This document shows, one piece after another, positions 8,250-18,592 of a DNA stretch of 64,000 bases; the first letter of the stretch is position 1; every line of letters starts with the position of its first letter. The notes under the pieces were generated by a model. The model saw only the letters and a program-made list of their open reading frames with translations. It made no database searches and was not told the origin of the DNA. Made by a program: the position numbers and the translations under genes. Origin of the DNA: Octadecabacter sp. SW4 (lineage in GTDB: Bacteria > Pseudomonadota > Alphaproteobacteria > Rhodobacterales > Rhodobacteraceae); assembly GCF_008065155.1 (NCBI RefSeq), contig NZ_CP042819.1:930001-994000 (forward strand), written 5' to 3'.

Positions 8250-9506
8250 TCAGACCAGAAACCGAGAATAAAGCAGCACGCCCCAGGGCAACAATTGCGC
8301 CTCGATCCGGGGCCAAAGGCTGCGCGCCTGCGTCGGCGACAGCCCTGCGGTTTTGTATATCTCGGCCAAGGATTGCCGCCCGTTGATCTGCGCGATCAGG
8401 GGGGCGGTGTCAGGCGGCAGGGTGATCTGGACGCGTTCCCGTTCAACGGTCAGGGCGGGTGCGCGCCCCTGCGCAATCGCCTCGGCCAGTTTCGCTGCCG
8501 GAACGCCATGCAGATGCGGGATGCGCGTATCGGGGTCGGGCATGGGCGCGGATTGACCGCTGGCGCGCGCATAGCCCACATGGGTCTTGATCGTGCCGCG
8601 TAATTTTTCGGCCACAGCCATACTGCTGGCCGTGGCCATGCCATCGGGGACGGGCGCAAGCCGCGCCAGATCATAAAGCCCCGCAAGCGCAAAACCGGCC
8701 AGTTCCCAGCCCGTTTCATCAAGGATATCGAGGAGGGCAGGCACATCAAAGGCCCGGTCCTGACTGTGCAGCAGCAGGTCGTAAAACTCCGCATCACCAA
8801 TCGTGTGATCACCCAGATTGGGGTTGCATTTGAACGGATGGCCTGCGGGCAGGGCGGCAAGAACGGATTTCGCCGCCGCCACCCGCTGATGTGCGGGCAT
8901 ATCGGCGAACAACGTGCCAAAGGCCTCTTGCAATGGATAGACGCCCGAGCGTCCGTAAGGCGCATAGACCATGAACCCCATACCGCCATGCGGGGCGAGG
9001 GCAGCGCGCAATGCGGTAAAACCCGCGGCGGGGTCGGGCAGGTGGTGCAGCACGCCGCAACAGTCGATATAGTCAAAAGGGCCGTAGTGGCCCGCGTCCA
9101 ACAGGCTGCCGGTGTGAAAGGTGATATTGCGCAGGCCACGCACCTTGGCGCGGGCCTCGGCCACGGCGCGCGCGGCGGTCGACAGGTCGATGTAGGTGAT
9201 TTCGGCCGGGCGTTTTGCACTGGCCATCATCTGCGCCAACTGGATCAGCCCGTCACCGGTGCCGCCACCCGCCACCAGCACGCGCAAAGGCTGCGACCAG
9301 TCGCGCGCACCGCCCCAGAGGCAGTGATCCATCTCGAGCGGGTGGCTGGGCGAGCCGGTGATCAGGCGCTTGGCCTCCTCCGCAGGATCGCGGGCAGGAT
9401 AGGGGAAGGCTTCGTATTGGTCGCGAACGTCTGAAATGGCGGGCCTCGCTTGGATGGTGTCGCGGTCAGGATTTATCCAGCAACCGGTCCGCCTTTTTTC
9501 GCACAA
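8250..9506 (-). CDS. Class I SAM-dependent methyltransferase, start uncertain
   Basis: A two-domain protein with an N-terminal Rossmann methyltransferase region: VLVAGGGTGDGLIQLAQ (motif I), ITYIDLS (acidic ribose-binding loop) and FDYIDCCGVLHHL. The C-terminal 200 residues have PHLHG and end in a small winged-helix-like segment. The conserved family N-terminus starts near VRDQYEAFPYPARDPAEEA. No ATG, GTG or TTG lies just before it: the nearest in-frame candidates are a TTG at 9504-9506 (used here) and an ATG at 9543-9545, both inside the upstream gene. A non-standard start or a lost base is possible. The substrate is unknown. Confidence 0.75.
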   Translation of the reverse strand: MCEKRRTGCWINPDRDTIQARPAISDVRDQYEAFPYPARDPAEEAKRLITGSPSHPLEMDHCLWGGARDWSQPLRVLVAGGGTGDGLIQLAQMMASAKRPAEITYIDLSTAARAVAEARAKVRGLRNITFHTGSLLDAGHYGPFDYIDCCGVLHHLPDPAAGFTALRAALAPHGGMGFMVYAPYGRSGVYPLQEAFGTLFADMPAHQRVAAAKSVLAALPAGHPFKCNPNLGDHTIGDAEFYDLLLHSQDRAFDVPALLDILDETGWELAGFALAGLYDLARLAPVPDGMATASSMAVAEKLRGTIKTHVGYARASGQSAPMPDPDTRIPHLHGVPAAKLAEAIAQGRAPALTVERERVQITLPPDTAPLIAQINGRQSLAEIYKTAGLSPTQARSLWPRIEAQLLPWGVLLYSRFLV

Positions 9507-9870
9507 GAACCGAACGCAGGTCGTGCATCGCCAGCAGCAGGGCATCGGTCACGTCTTCAAGCTGTTCGTCGCTGGCCTTGGATTGCACCCATTGCGTCGT
9601 GATATTGAGGTAATCGACCGCGCGGTGGATATCGTCGATGTCGCGCTGGGCCAAAAGGGCGCTGCGCTGCGCCATCCAATCCTCGATACGGGCGATATCG
9701 GCCTTGGACAGTTCGCGGTCGCCATGCGGTTTCACTTCGCCGTTTTTGATGTTGATAACGGCGATCTGGTCCATCTCGATCCGGCGCTGGCGGTTTTCAG
9801 TGTCCACGCGAAACACCGCCGCCCCGTTTTCGCGCACACGGAAGTAGTAGTCTGGTAGGTCTGCCGACAT
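9466..9870 (-). CDS. Conserved hypothetical protein, 134 residues
   Basis: A hydrophilic cytoplasmic protein with no domain I can name. The first half looks like a beta-rich domain (YYFRVRENGAAVFRVDTENR) that includes VINIKNGEVKPHG. The second half is helical and acidic, ending in a basic tail RKKADRLLDKS. Codon use matches neighbouring core genes, so it is taken as real. It lies 9 bases downstream of the aspartate aminotransferase and overlaps the methyltransferase gene, suggesting one minus-strand transcript aspC-like/134-aa/methyltransferase. Confidence 0.7.
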   Translation of the reverse strand: MSADLPDYYFRVRENGAAVFRVDTENRQRRIEMDQIAVINIKNGEVKPHGDRELSKADIARIEDWMAQRSALLAQRDIDDIHRAVDYLNITTQWVQSKASDEQLEDVTDALLLAMHDLRSVLVRKKADRLLDKS

Positions 9871-9879
9871 GATTATTCC

Positions 9880-11569
<1,690 letters not shown>

Positions 11570-11573
<4 letters not shown>

Positions 11574-11839
11574 GCGAAACTGCCGAACATCGCGTGAAAC
11601 GGTTACGGATGCGGTCAATGCGGCGCGGGATCAAGGAAATGGACCTGATCCTGACCGCCTTTGCCGACGCGGAACTGGCCGATTTGGACATCGGCGAGAT
11701 TGATCTATATGATCGGCTTTTGAGTGAAAATGATCACGATCTTTACCAATGGGTGTCCGGGCAGGTGCAAACACCGGCGCCCTACGGCCCATTGATCACG
11801 CGGATAGCGGCGCGTGCGCAGGGAATCGTAAAGCCCTAG
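11570..11839 (+). CDS. sdhE: Succinate dehydrogenase assembly factor SdhE
   Basis: An 89-residue protein of the SdhE/Sdh5 family (formerly DUF339/YgfY), which promotes covalent FAD attachment to the succinate dehydrogenase flavoprotein. The hallmark RGIKEMDLIL motif begins at residue 19, with the conserved RGxxE at 19-23. YDRLLSENDHDLYQWVSGQ follows, as in the family. Length is typical. It sits apart from any sdh genes here and shares an ATGA overlap with the XRE regulator. Confidence 0.92.
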
Positions 11840-11930
11840 CCGCATTTTGGGCAAATTTCTGTCACCGTTTAACGGGTTGTTGGGGTTTATGCCCCAGACA
11901 TATCCCGACAATCTTGACGGAGTAAGACGC

Positions 11931-12440
11931 ATGAGCCTTCATTCTGACGTGGCCGCACCGACCCAACCGGCGATCGATGCCGGATTCATGACCAGCTATC
12001 TGGAATCGCTGACACTGGTTGAACGCCTCCACCGCCTTTTGCTTGACGTGATCAAGGACGAATTTGAGCGGGTCGGCGTGATCGAAATCAACGCCGTCCA
12101 GGCCTTGCTACTATTCAACGTCGGAGATCACGAGGTTACGGCGGGCGAGCTCAAGTCGCGCGGCTACTATCAGGGTAGCAACGTCAGCTATAACCTGAAA
12201 AAGCTGGTGGAAATGGGCTTTATGCACCATCAGCGCTGCGAAATTGACCGCCGTTCGGTCCGTGTGCGCCTGACGGAAAAGGGGCGACGTATCCGTGATG
12301 TGGTCGCGCGCCTGTTTGCAGGTCATGCCGAAGGGCTGCAAGGGCGCGGCGTGCTGGATATGGCGGGGATCGAGGATATCACGACATCCCTGCGCCGGGT
12401 TGAACGCTACTGGACTGATCAGATCCGCTATATCTACTAG
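11931..12440 (+). CDS. ldtR: LdtR-type MarR-family transcriptional regulator
   Basis: A 169-residue winged-helix regulator resembling LdtR, which in Liberibacter and Sinorhizobium controls an L,D-transpeptidase gene and osmotic/envelope stress responses. The DNA-binding region is VTAGELKSRGYYQGSNVSYN followed by LVEMGFMHHQRCEIDRRSVR (wing). The C-terminal helix probably dimerises. The ATG at 11931 with GGAGTAAG upstream is preferred over a TTG-initiated longer frame from 11847. It converges with a DUF1194 gene with overlapping stops. The local target is not evident; no L,D-transpeptidase gene is in this window. Confidence 0.82.
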   Translation: MSLHSDVAAPTQPAIDAGFMTSYLESLTLVERLHRLLLDVIKDEFERVGVIEINAVQALLLFNVGDHEVTAGELKSRGYYQGSNVSYNLKKLVEMGFMHHQRCEIDRRSVRVRLTEKGRRIRDVVARLFAGHAEGLQGRGVLDMAGIEDITTSLRRVERYWTDQIRYIY

Positions 12441-13138
12441 GGGGACAGGCTGCCAATCGCAACACTGGCCAATTCGCGCAGCAGCTTGCGTGTCATCGCA
12501 GCTTCGTAGTCCTCAAACCCCAGCGCCGTTTCCACAAAAGCGTCGGGGCCGCGCACCACATAGCTTTGATAATAGGCCGATAATTCGCCGATTTGCAGAT
12601 CAAAGCCAGGGTTGTTGTGGCCAATGACCAACCCGTTGATCGTGATACCGGCCGGGAACCGGTGGTCGGAAATATCTTGCGGGCGGGTGCCTGTATTGGC
12701 CTTGCCATCGCCCGAGATATCCAGCGTGCGCTTCCAGCAGGCGGGTTGCTGATCAAGCAGACCCAACCCTGTCAGGATTGCTGGACCAAGGGCCGTTGTG
12801 GGCTGTGCGGGGCGGCGCGTCGTTGCCGCCAAGGCGCTGATCACGCCAATCAATGCTGCCTCATCGGTGATTTCGCGCCAGGGCACGATCAAATACTGGT
12901 CGCGCGGCCCGCTCCATTCAAAGATGGCGATGCGCACCGGCGCGCTGGAAGGTGCAAGCAATACCTCGCGCACGGGCGCACTGTTGAGGGCCGCCGCCAG
13001 CCCATCCAGTTGCAGGCGATATTCCCGCTGATCCACCGACCCCGATACATCAAGACCAAGGGCCAGCGCCTGGCGGCAGTGCGATTGCGCCAGTGCCGGG
13101 CTCGCAAGAAGGCACAACATGACAAGCAGGCGGATCAT
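12437..13138 (-). CDS. DUF1194 secreted von Willebrand-like protein (copy 1)
   Basis: A 233-residue protein with a Sec signal peptide (cleavage near ALAQ, residue 18). The mature part has a MIDAS-like LALGLDVSGSVD motif, followed by IAIFEWSG and TLDISGDGKANTG, consistent with the DUF1194/VWA-like family. Its role is unknown; the family is common in roseobacters and rhizobia. It is the distal member of a tandem pair: the upstream paralogue ends with a four-base overlap, and both share the ending FVETA.GF.DYE.AM.RKLLREL. Confidence 0.87.
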   Translation of the reverse strand: MIRLLVMLCLLASPALAQSHCRQALALGLDVSGSVDQREYRLQLDGLAAALNSAPVREVLLAPSSAPVRIAIFEWSGPRDQYLIVPWREITDEAALIGVISALAATTRRPAQPTTALGPAILTGLGLLDQQPACWKRTLDISGDGKANTGTRPQDISDHRFPAGITINGLVIGHNNPGFDLQIGELSAYYQSYVVRGPDAFVETALGFEDYEAAMTRKLLRELASVAIGSLSP

Positions 13139-13854
13139 CCGGCTGGTCCTGTCCTTGGGGCTTGCACAGGCCGCGCGCCAATGACGCGCACACTTAATTC
13201 GCGCAAAAGCTTGCGTTGCATCGCATTTTCGTAGTCTGCAAAACCACGGGCCGTTTCAACAAAAGCCAATCGTCCGCGTATGACTTCGCGCTGATAAAAG
13301 GCCAACAGCGCCGCGTCATCCCTGCCGTCAAGCACCACAAGCCCGTTGACCGTGACGCCCTGAAACGGGAAATACGCGTAGGCCAGGGCAGGGGCGAAGC
13401 CGTCATTGCTGATCCCGTCACCAGCAATATCAATGACCTGCGCATCGCACACCGGGGCCTGTTCCAGCAGGGTTGCGCCATACCCCAACGCATAGCCCAT
13501 CGCTGTGGGGTAGTCGTCTTGACTGCGCTGCGTGCTGGAAATCGCCAGGGCCGCATCTGTCAAATCCTCGGGCGCATTGATCATGGTCCAGTCCAGCAGC
13601 AGCGCCTGATTATACCGCCCGCTCCATTCAAAGGCGGCAAGGGCGACAGGTGAATTCGTGGCAAAAAATGCCGCCATAACCTCGGGCGCGACAAGGGCGG
13701 CGGCCAGGCCACCCCGTTGCAAGGCGTCCTCGGATGGGTCCACGGACGACGACACGTCGATCGCCAAAAGTAACGCCAGGCGACATTCGGCCGCCGCGCC
13801 CGTCGCCGCCAAAGCCGATACAGCAGCGGCATATATGCCGCCCGCCTTTACCAA
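13135..13854 (-). CDS. DUF1194 secreted von Willebrand-like protein (copy 2)
   Basis: A 239-residue paralogue of the next gene with its own Sec signal (cleavage near GAAAE, about residue 22). The MIDAS-like LLAIDVSSSVDPSED and VIDIAGDGISNDG mark the two metal-site loops seen in DUF1194/VWA proteins, where metal-dependent protein binding is the usual theme. It starts within the last codons of gloA, so gloA and both DUF1194 genes appear to be one operon. Two diverged copies side by side suggest they work as partners or have separate ligands; this is inference. Confidence 0.87.
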   Translation of the reverse strand: MVKAGGIYAAAVSALAATGAAAECRLALLLAIDVSSSVDPSEDALQRGGLAAALVAPEVMAAFFATNSPVALAAFEWSGRYNQALLLDWTMINAPEDLTDAALAISSTQRSQDDYPTAMGYALGYGATLLEQAPVCDAQVIDIAGDGISNDGFAPALAYAYFPFQGVTVNGLVVLDGRDDAALLAFYQREVIRGRLAFVETARGFADYENAMQRKLLRELSVRVIGARPVQAPRTGPAG

Positions 13855-14276
13855 GTTCCGGTGTTTTCCATGCTGGCCCAGGGTTCGCGCGCGGGCAGGG
13901 CATCACCGGCCTGCAACAGTTCGATCGAAATATTGTCGGGGCTGCGCACAAAGGCCATATGCCCGTCACGGGGCGGGCGGTTGATCGTCACGCCGTTGTC
14001 CATCAGAAGCTGGCAGGTGGCGTAAATGTCGTCCACGGCATAGGCCAGATGGCCGAAATGGCGACTGTCGCTTGGCAACCCGTCATCGCCATCCCAGTTG
14101 TGAGTGAGTTCGATCGGGCAATCCTCTTGCCCTTCTGGTGCCATGAAAATAAGGGAAAACCGCCCGCCTTCGTTGTCGTGGCGGCGCGTTTCCTTTAGCC
14201 CCAGTAGCGCATAAAACGCCATCGACGCCTCAAGGTCTTTGACGCGCACCATTGTGTGTAGATATTTCAGGCCCAT
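13848..14276 (-). CDS. gloA: Lactoylglutathione lyase (glyoxalase I)
   Basis: A 142-residue VOC enzyme that isomerises the methylglyoxal-glutathione hemithioacetal to S-lactoylglutathione. LKYLHTMVRVKDLEASMAFY opens it, with His7 as the first metal ligand; further ligands are expected in CPIELTHNW, HFGHLAYAV and NISIELLQ. The ATG at 14274-14276 (MGLKYLHTM) follows a GAGGAG ribosome site and gives the family length, so a longer in-frame start is rejected. It is the first gene of a possible operon with two DUF1194 genes. Confidence 0.92.
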   Translation of the reverse strand: MGLKYLHTMVRVKDLEASMAFYALLGLKETRRHDNEGGRFSLIFMAPEGQEDCPIELTHNWDGDDGLPSDSRHFGHLAYAVDDIYATCQLLMDNGVTINRPPRDGHMAFVRSPDNISIELLQAGDALPAREPWASMENTGTW

Positions 14277-14334
14277 GCTGTGCTCCTCGCTTTGCTTCGC
14301 CAAATGCTAGCACAGCACCGCGCGATGACCAGCC

Positions 14335-15723
14335 TTAGAACGTTGAGCGAAAGCCGAACCGGATCGAAAACGCCGAGCGGTCAAAGCGGCTGACGTTGCT
14401 GTCACTGCGCTGCGCGCCAAGGGTGACGACAGGGGCGAACCCGGCATAATCGAAATCCACAAAGGCAAATTCGGCCGAGGCAAATTGCGTCACATCCTGC
14501 CGCCCGCCGGGCACGGGCAGGATGATCGCGTAATCAGGATAATCGGTCACGCTCGCGCCCAGTGTGAACACCATCTCGGCGGGTCCGATCTGTTCGCCGG
14601 GCACATAGGTCAGCTGCAGGCTTGTGGCCGTATTGCGCAGGTTGCCGCTGTCGCTTTGCGTGTCGCGAAGTTCGACCGTGCCGGCAATTTGTGCGCCACC
14701 GTCCAACTGATAGGCCAGCCCCGCGTTCAGCGTCTGAACCACGTCACCGATCTGTCCGCTATTGCCCTGCCAGCGCTGTTCAAGCGCGATGCCCGCCGAT
14801 CCGGTCCACTGCGCGGCGATAGGGACGTTGCCCGCAAATGACAGGCGCGCAAATGGGGTGCTAAGATCGCCGCCGGACCAATTCGCGCCGATGTCGAAAT
14901 CGGCCATCACGATGGCATCGCCCCGCGCGCGTTTATGGCCGACGCCGACCTCGAAAAACGTCGTGGCAAAATCGCCGTTTTCGCTGTCCGGGGCCAGGGC
15001 GCGCGCCGCGTCCGACAGGAAAACCTGACGACTATAGAACCGGCCCGCGATTTCCGTGCGCGCCTGCGACGTTTCTGCCAGACGGTAACTTAACCGCACA
15101 TCCGCCGTTGCGGTTACGCCAGACAGGGCGCGCGCATCGCCGCTGAGCACGCCAACGAACGGCAGGCCGTCAATGACGTTATAAATGTCGTTGCTGCCCC
15201 CGTTCACATTGCTTGAGGGAGAAAACGATAGCTGGATATCCGTGCGCCACGGGTTCAGGCTGCGCAGCCCGGCGTAGTCTTGTTGGGTTTGTGCAAGTGC
15301 GGCGGGACTGGGGGCCACGGTGGCGGCGCGGCGCAGCCAGATTTGTGACAGTGTCAGGCGGTCTTCATTTGCGGCGGCAAGGGCCGCAAGGCGGGCCGCC
15401 TCGTATTTCTGCCCATCCGTTGTGGCAAGCCGCCATGCGCGTGCGCCCGCCATGCGGCCTTGATCGGGGCGGCCAAGGCGAGGTTCGACAGCGGCCAGCA
15501 CGATCAGTGCCGCGCGGTCATTGGGGTCCGCTTGTAGCAGAGCAGCGGCCAATTCGCGCGCCAGTTCAAAGTTGCCCGACAGTGCGGCCTGTTGCGCGGC
15601 GGCGCGCGCTTCGTCAAGACTCAGCGCGACAGTGGTTTGGGCCTGACCGCTCGCAGCCAGCCCAAAGCAGAAAGCCAGAGCGCAGAGGAAGCGTTTAGTT
15701 GACGCCAGCACAGATTGCAGCAT
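14335..15723 (-). CDS. Slam-like outer membrane surface-lipoprotein exporter
   Basis: A 462-residue protein with a signal peptide (cleavage near SGQAQ, about residue 29). About 125 residues of TPR-like helices follow (NFELARELAAALLQADPNDR, LTLSQIWLRRA), then a C-terminal beta-barrel of about 290 residues. The barrel begins with IQLSFSPSSNVN and ends with phenylalanine (IRFGFRSTF), as in outer membrane proteins. A periplasmic TPR plus a 14-strand barrel is the architecture of Slam (DUF560) proteins, which deliver lipoproteins to the cell surface. The start overlaps the upstream lipoprotein gene by 29 bases. The Slam call is from architecture and the SSNVN-type barrel entry, not a full alignment. 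Confidence 0.72.
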   Translation of the reverse strand: MLQSVLASTKRFLCALAFCFGLAASGQAQTTVALSLDEARAAAQQAALSGNFELARELAAALLQADPNDRAALIVLAAVEPRLGRPDQGRMAGARAWRLATTDGQKYEAARLAALAAANEDRLTLSQIWLRRAATVAPSPAALAQTQQDYAGLRSLNPWRTDIQLSFSPSSNVNGGSNDIYNVIDGLPFVGVLSGDARALSGVTATADVRLSYRLAETSQARTEIAGRFYSRQVFLSDAARALAPDSENGDFATTFFEVGVGHKRARGDAIVMADFDIGANWSGGDLSTPFARLSFAGNVPIAAQWTGSAGIALEQRWQGNSGQIGDVVQTLNAGLAYQLDGGAQIAGTVELRDTQSDSGNLRNTATSLQLTYVPGEQIGPAEMVFTLGASVTDYPDYAIILPVPGGRQDVTQFASAEFAFVDFDYAGFAPVVTLGAQRSDSNVSRFDRSAFSIRFGFRSTF

Positions 15724-16600
15724 CGCCGGGCGTGCCACACTGGGCCAGCACGAAGATCCCGTATTCCTGTTCATTCTCGACACCCGTAATGAAATCACCG
15801 TCAAGAAGAACGCCGCCACCGACCGAGGTGGCCCCCGTGCCACCAAAGACACCGGCATAATTGCCGACACCCGTTTGATCGCCAAGTTCGACCGATCCCT
15901 CAAATGTGCCATCGGCGGCGATATCGCCCGGGATCAGGAATACATCGGGGATCGCTGTTCCATATTCCGTCAATTCACGGTTGGTGATCGCCCCGTTGAT
16001 CGTGTTGTCGGTAAAATCGGCGTTGATAAAGACATCGCCCGTGACGCGGGTGGGTTGCGATGGCAGGATTGCGGGGTCGGTGCCCGCGGGCACCGGCAAC
16101 AATTCGGCACCCGGTGCGTTGATATTGCTGAGGCCCGCATAGGTGCCAGCATAGCTGACAAGACCGGTATCCGCGCTGTAGGTCCCGACCTGCGTGACGC
16201 TTGTACCGCCAAAGAATTTCGTGAACTGGCCGCCGTCCATCACAACTGCGGCCTGCATTGCAGCATCCGGGCTTTCGGCGACAATCGCGACGAACATCCG
16301 GTCAAGCGGGTCGTCTTGATAGGTATAGGCCTGATAGCCCGGGACGTTCAGCGCTGGATTACGGTTGTAAACCGCGTCAATCGTCCCTTGGTCAAGCGAG
16401 GTGATCTGCACCGAGATTGTCGGAGCGCCTGCGACAAAGGTAACGGACGCCACATTGCCCTGCACCTTTTCGGGGACACCGCTGTCACTGACGACGGGCG
16501 GTTCGATAGGCGTTTCCGTCACGCCAAACGTAAACGGATTCCCATCGCCACATGCTGCCAGCAGCCCCAACAACAGGCTGAATGAAATTGCTTTGCGCAT
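15695..16600 (-). CDS. Lipoprotein with TbpB-like barrel, likely Slam substrate
   Basis: A 301-residue lipoprotein. The signal peptide ends in a lipobox LLAAC, giving acylated Cys17. The body is beta-rich and acidic, and the C-terminal part (FEGSVELGD, then YAGVFGGTGATSVGGGVLL) resembles the eight-strand barrel of transferrin-binding-protein-like lipoproteins, where a GVFGG..A..VGG hairpin is typical. The last residues contain two cysteines (CGTPGDAAIC) that may form a disulfide. It overlaps and precedes the Slam-like gene, the usual arrangement for a Slam client. The ATG at 16598-16600 is chosen so that the signal peptide is intact. Ligand unknown. Confidence 0.75.
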   Translation of the reverse strand: MRKAISFSLLLGLLAACGDGNPFTFGVTETPIEPPVVSDSGVPEKVQGNVASVTFVAGAPTISVQITSLDQGTIDAVYNRNPALNVPGYQAYTYQDDPLDRMFVAIVAESPDAAMQAAVVMDGGQFTKFFGGTSVTQVGTYSADTGLVSYAGTYAGLSNINAPGAELLPVPAGTDPAILPSQPTRVTGDVFINADFTDNTINGAITNRELTEYGTAIPDVFLIPGDIAADGTFEGSVELGDQTGVGNYAGVFGGTGATSVGGGVLLDGDFITGVENEQEYGIFVLAQCGTPGDAAICAGVN

Positions 16601-16789
16601 CGACTGCCCCTCATCACGATTTTGACGCAGAGTCGGGGGATCGCTGTTGAAAGTCAACGCGCGGTTGCCCCGAGTGCGCAAAAAAGAGCGAAGCGGCGCG
16701 GCGATGTCACAATCTGCGCAGGGTTCGCGCTTTTCACCGCCGCCGTTCGCCGCTAGGTTTTGCCCAAACGCACCTTGGGGGATACCACA

Positions 16790-17581
16790 TTGCATCAATA
16801 TCACGCGGCCCTGCGGCAGGTTCTTGAGACCGGCGTGACATCAAGCGACCGCACCGGCACTGGCACGATTTCGGCCTTTGGCCTGCAAAGCCGCTATCCG
16901 CTGGCCGATGGTTTTCCGCTGGTAACGACGAAAAAGCTGCACCTGCGCTCGATCATCCATGAACTGCTGTGGTTCCTGTCGGGCGATACCAATATCGGTT
17001 ATTTGAAAGACAACGGCGTGTCGATCTGGGATGAATGGGCCGATGAAAATGGCGATCTTGGCCCCGTCTATGGCCACCAGTGGCGCCATTGGCCTGGCCG
17101 CAAGGGCGAGATCGACCAGATCGCAACCCTGCTGGACCAGATCGAAAACACCCCCGACAGCCGTCGTATGATCGTCTCGGCGTGGAATCCGGCGGATGTG
17201 CCTGACATGGCGCTGCCGCCCTGCCATACCCTATGGCAAGTGCGGATCGCCGGCGGCAAACTGCATTTGCAGCTTTATCAACGCTCGGCCGATATGTTTC
17301 TTGGCGTGCCGTTCAACATCGCATCCTATGCGTTGCTGCAACATATGCTGGCCCATGTGACGGGCTACGCGGTGGGCGATTTCGTGCATACGATGGGCGA
17401 CGCGCATATTTATTCCAACCACATGGAACAGGTGCGGACACAACTGTCGCGTAGCCCCAAACCACTGCCGCAATTGCGGATTTCCCGCAAGGTGACCTCG
17501 CTGTTTGATTTCAAATACGAGGACTTCGAGATTAGCGGCTATGACCCCGATCCCGCAATTCGCGCGCCGGTGGCCGTATGA
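16790..17581 (+). CDS. thyA: Thymidylate synthase
   Basis: A 263-residue enzyme converting dUMP and methylene-tetrahydrofolate to dTMP and dihydrofolate. The catalytic Cys is residue 145 in [18 protein letters not shown] (phosphate-binding Arg), [27 protein letters not shown] and DAHIYSNH are all present. The start is a TTG (MHQYHAAL) preceded by GGGGGA eight bases upstream; it reproduces the usual length and the HQY/KQY beginning of ThyA, whereas another in-frame TTG at 16760 would add ten residues. It overlaps folA by ATGA, so dihydrofolate made here can be recycled by the next product. Confidence 0.96.
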   Translation: MHQYHAALRQVLETGVTSSDRTGTGTISAFGLQSRYPLADGFPLVTTKKLHLRSIIHELLWFLSGDTNIGYLKDNGVSIWDEWADENGDLGPVYGHQWRHWPGRKGEIDQIATLLDQIENTPDSRRMIVSAWNPADVPDMALPPCHTLWQVRIAGGKLHLQLYQRSADMFLGVPFNIASYALLQHMLAHVTGYAVGDFVHTMGDAHIYSNHMEQVRTQLSRSPKPLPQLRISRKVTSLFDFKYEDFEISGYDPDPAIRAPVAV

Positions 17582-18057
17582 TTTCGCTGATCGTGGCGCG
17601 CGCGCGCAATGGCGCGATTGGCAAGGATAACGATATCCCCTGGCATGCCCCCGAGGATCTGGCGTTTTTCCAACGCGAGACCACGGGCGGGGCCATCATC
17701 ATGGGGCGCAATACATGGGATAGCCTGCCACCGTTCAAGCCATTGAAAGGGCGGCTCAATATCGTCGTGACCTCGCGCGAAACCGGTGCGCCGCATCAGG
17801 TTACCAGCGTTTCCGACGCCATCGCGCTGGCCTATGCGCAGGGGTATCGGCGCCTCTATGGTATCGGCGGGGCAGGGATTTACCGTGACATGCTGGGGCT
17901 GGCGGACCGTCTGCTGATCACCGAAGTGGACCTTGAGATTGCCGATGCGGATGCGTTTTTCCCCGACATCGACGCGCGCAACTGGCGCGAACTCGGCCGC
18001 CAACCGCTGCGCGCCGCTGATCCGGCTTGCGAGGCCGTGGAACTGCTGCGCCGCTAG
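17578..18057 (+). CDS. folA: Dihydrofolate reductase
   Basis: A 159-residue DHFR that reduces dihydrofolate to tetrahydrofolate with [36 protein letters not shown] shows the Met20 loop region and the acidic active-site residue; [12 protein letters not shown] and IVVTSRE are the NADPH-binding elements, and [12 protein letters not shown] is the conserved GG loop. ATGA overlap with thyA indicates translational coupling, a common thyA-folA pair. No terminator is obvious in the 150 bases to the next gene. Confidence 0.95.
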   Translation: MISLIVARARNGAIGKDNDIPWHAPEDLAFFQRETTGGAIIMGRNTWDSLPPFKPLKGRLNIVVTSRETGAPHQVTSVSDAIALAYAQGYRRLYGIGGAGIYRDMLGLADRLLITEVDLEIADADAFFPDIDARNWRELGRQPLRAADPACEAVELLRR

Positions 18058-18207
18058 GTTGGGACACCGCGCCGCAGCCCCCCCTCATCCGCGCCCGACT
18101 CTGTGGTTGGCAACTGCGCATGAGAAATGAGCCAACATCTGACAGGTCAAATCCGCTGTTCCGGCTCATACCGTGACAAGTGCGTGCAAATCTTGGGAAA
18201 AACCGCT

Positions 18208-18414
18208 TTAGACGACTTTGATGTCACCAGCCATCTTGCGGCCATCGCGCCCGTCGACCAATTCAAATTCAACCGCCTGATCGTCGGCAAGATTGGTCAA
18301 ACCTGATGCCTCGACGGCGGAAATATGCACGAAGATATCTGCCCCGCCATCATCGGGTGCGATGAAGCCGAAACCCTTGGCAGTGTTGAACCATTTTACG
18401 GTGCCTTTAGGCAT
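18208..18414 (-). CDS. Cold-shock domain protein
   Basis: A 68-residue single cold-shock domain, an RNA/ssDNA chaperone of the CspA type. GTVKWFNTAKGFGFI contains RNP1 (KGFGFI) and DIFVHIS is RNP2. The start MPKGTVKW follows AAGGAGAAGGAC on the minus strand. The 178 bases between this gene and the divergent ArsC-like gene probably include its promoter and 5' leader, though no fold is assigned. The C-terminus ends VDGRDGRKMAGDIKVV, a roseobacter-like variant. Confidence 0.93.
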   Translation of the reverse strand: MPKGTVKWFNTAKGFGFIAPDDGGADIFVHISAVEASGLTNLADDQAVEFELVDGRDGRKMAGDIKVV

Positions 18415-18592
18415 GTCCTTCTCCTTTGTCGGGCCGCGATGCGGCGTTGCGGCACAATTGGGCCCGCGACAAAGGCGGATATTCCGTTGGCCTTTCATGA
18501 AATCCTAGCGTGATTTTGAAAAAGGCAAATGACAAATTACCGTGAGGTTGGCAGTCTGCACGAAACCGCCGACTACGATGAAAGGCCCGCTT

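Noticed and set aside
11847..11930. N-terminal extension of the LdtR-like regulator from a TTG
   Set aside because: ATG 11931 has a better ribosome site and gives the family length.
18415..18592. Possible cold-shock RNA thermometer in the csp leader
   Set aside because: The leader is plausible, but no convincing conserved fold can be shown by eye.
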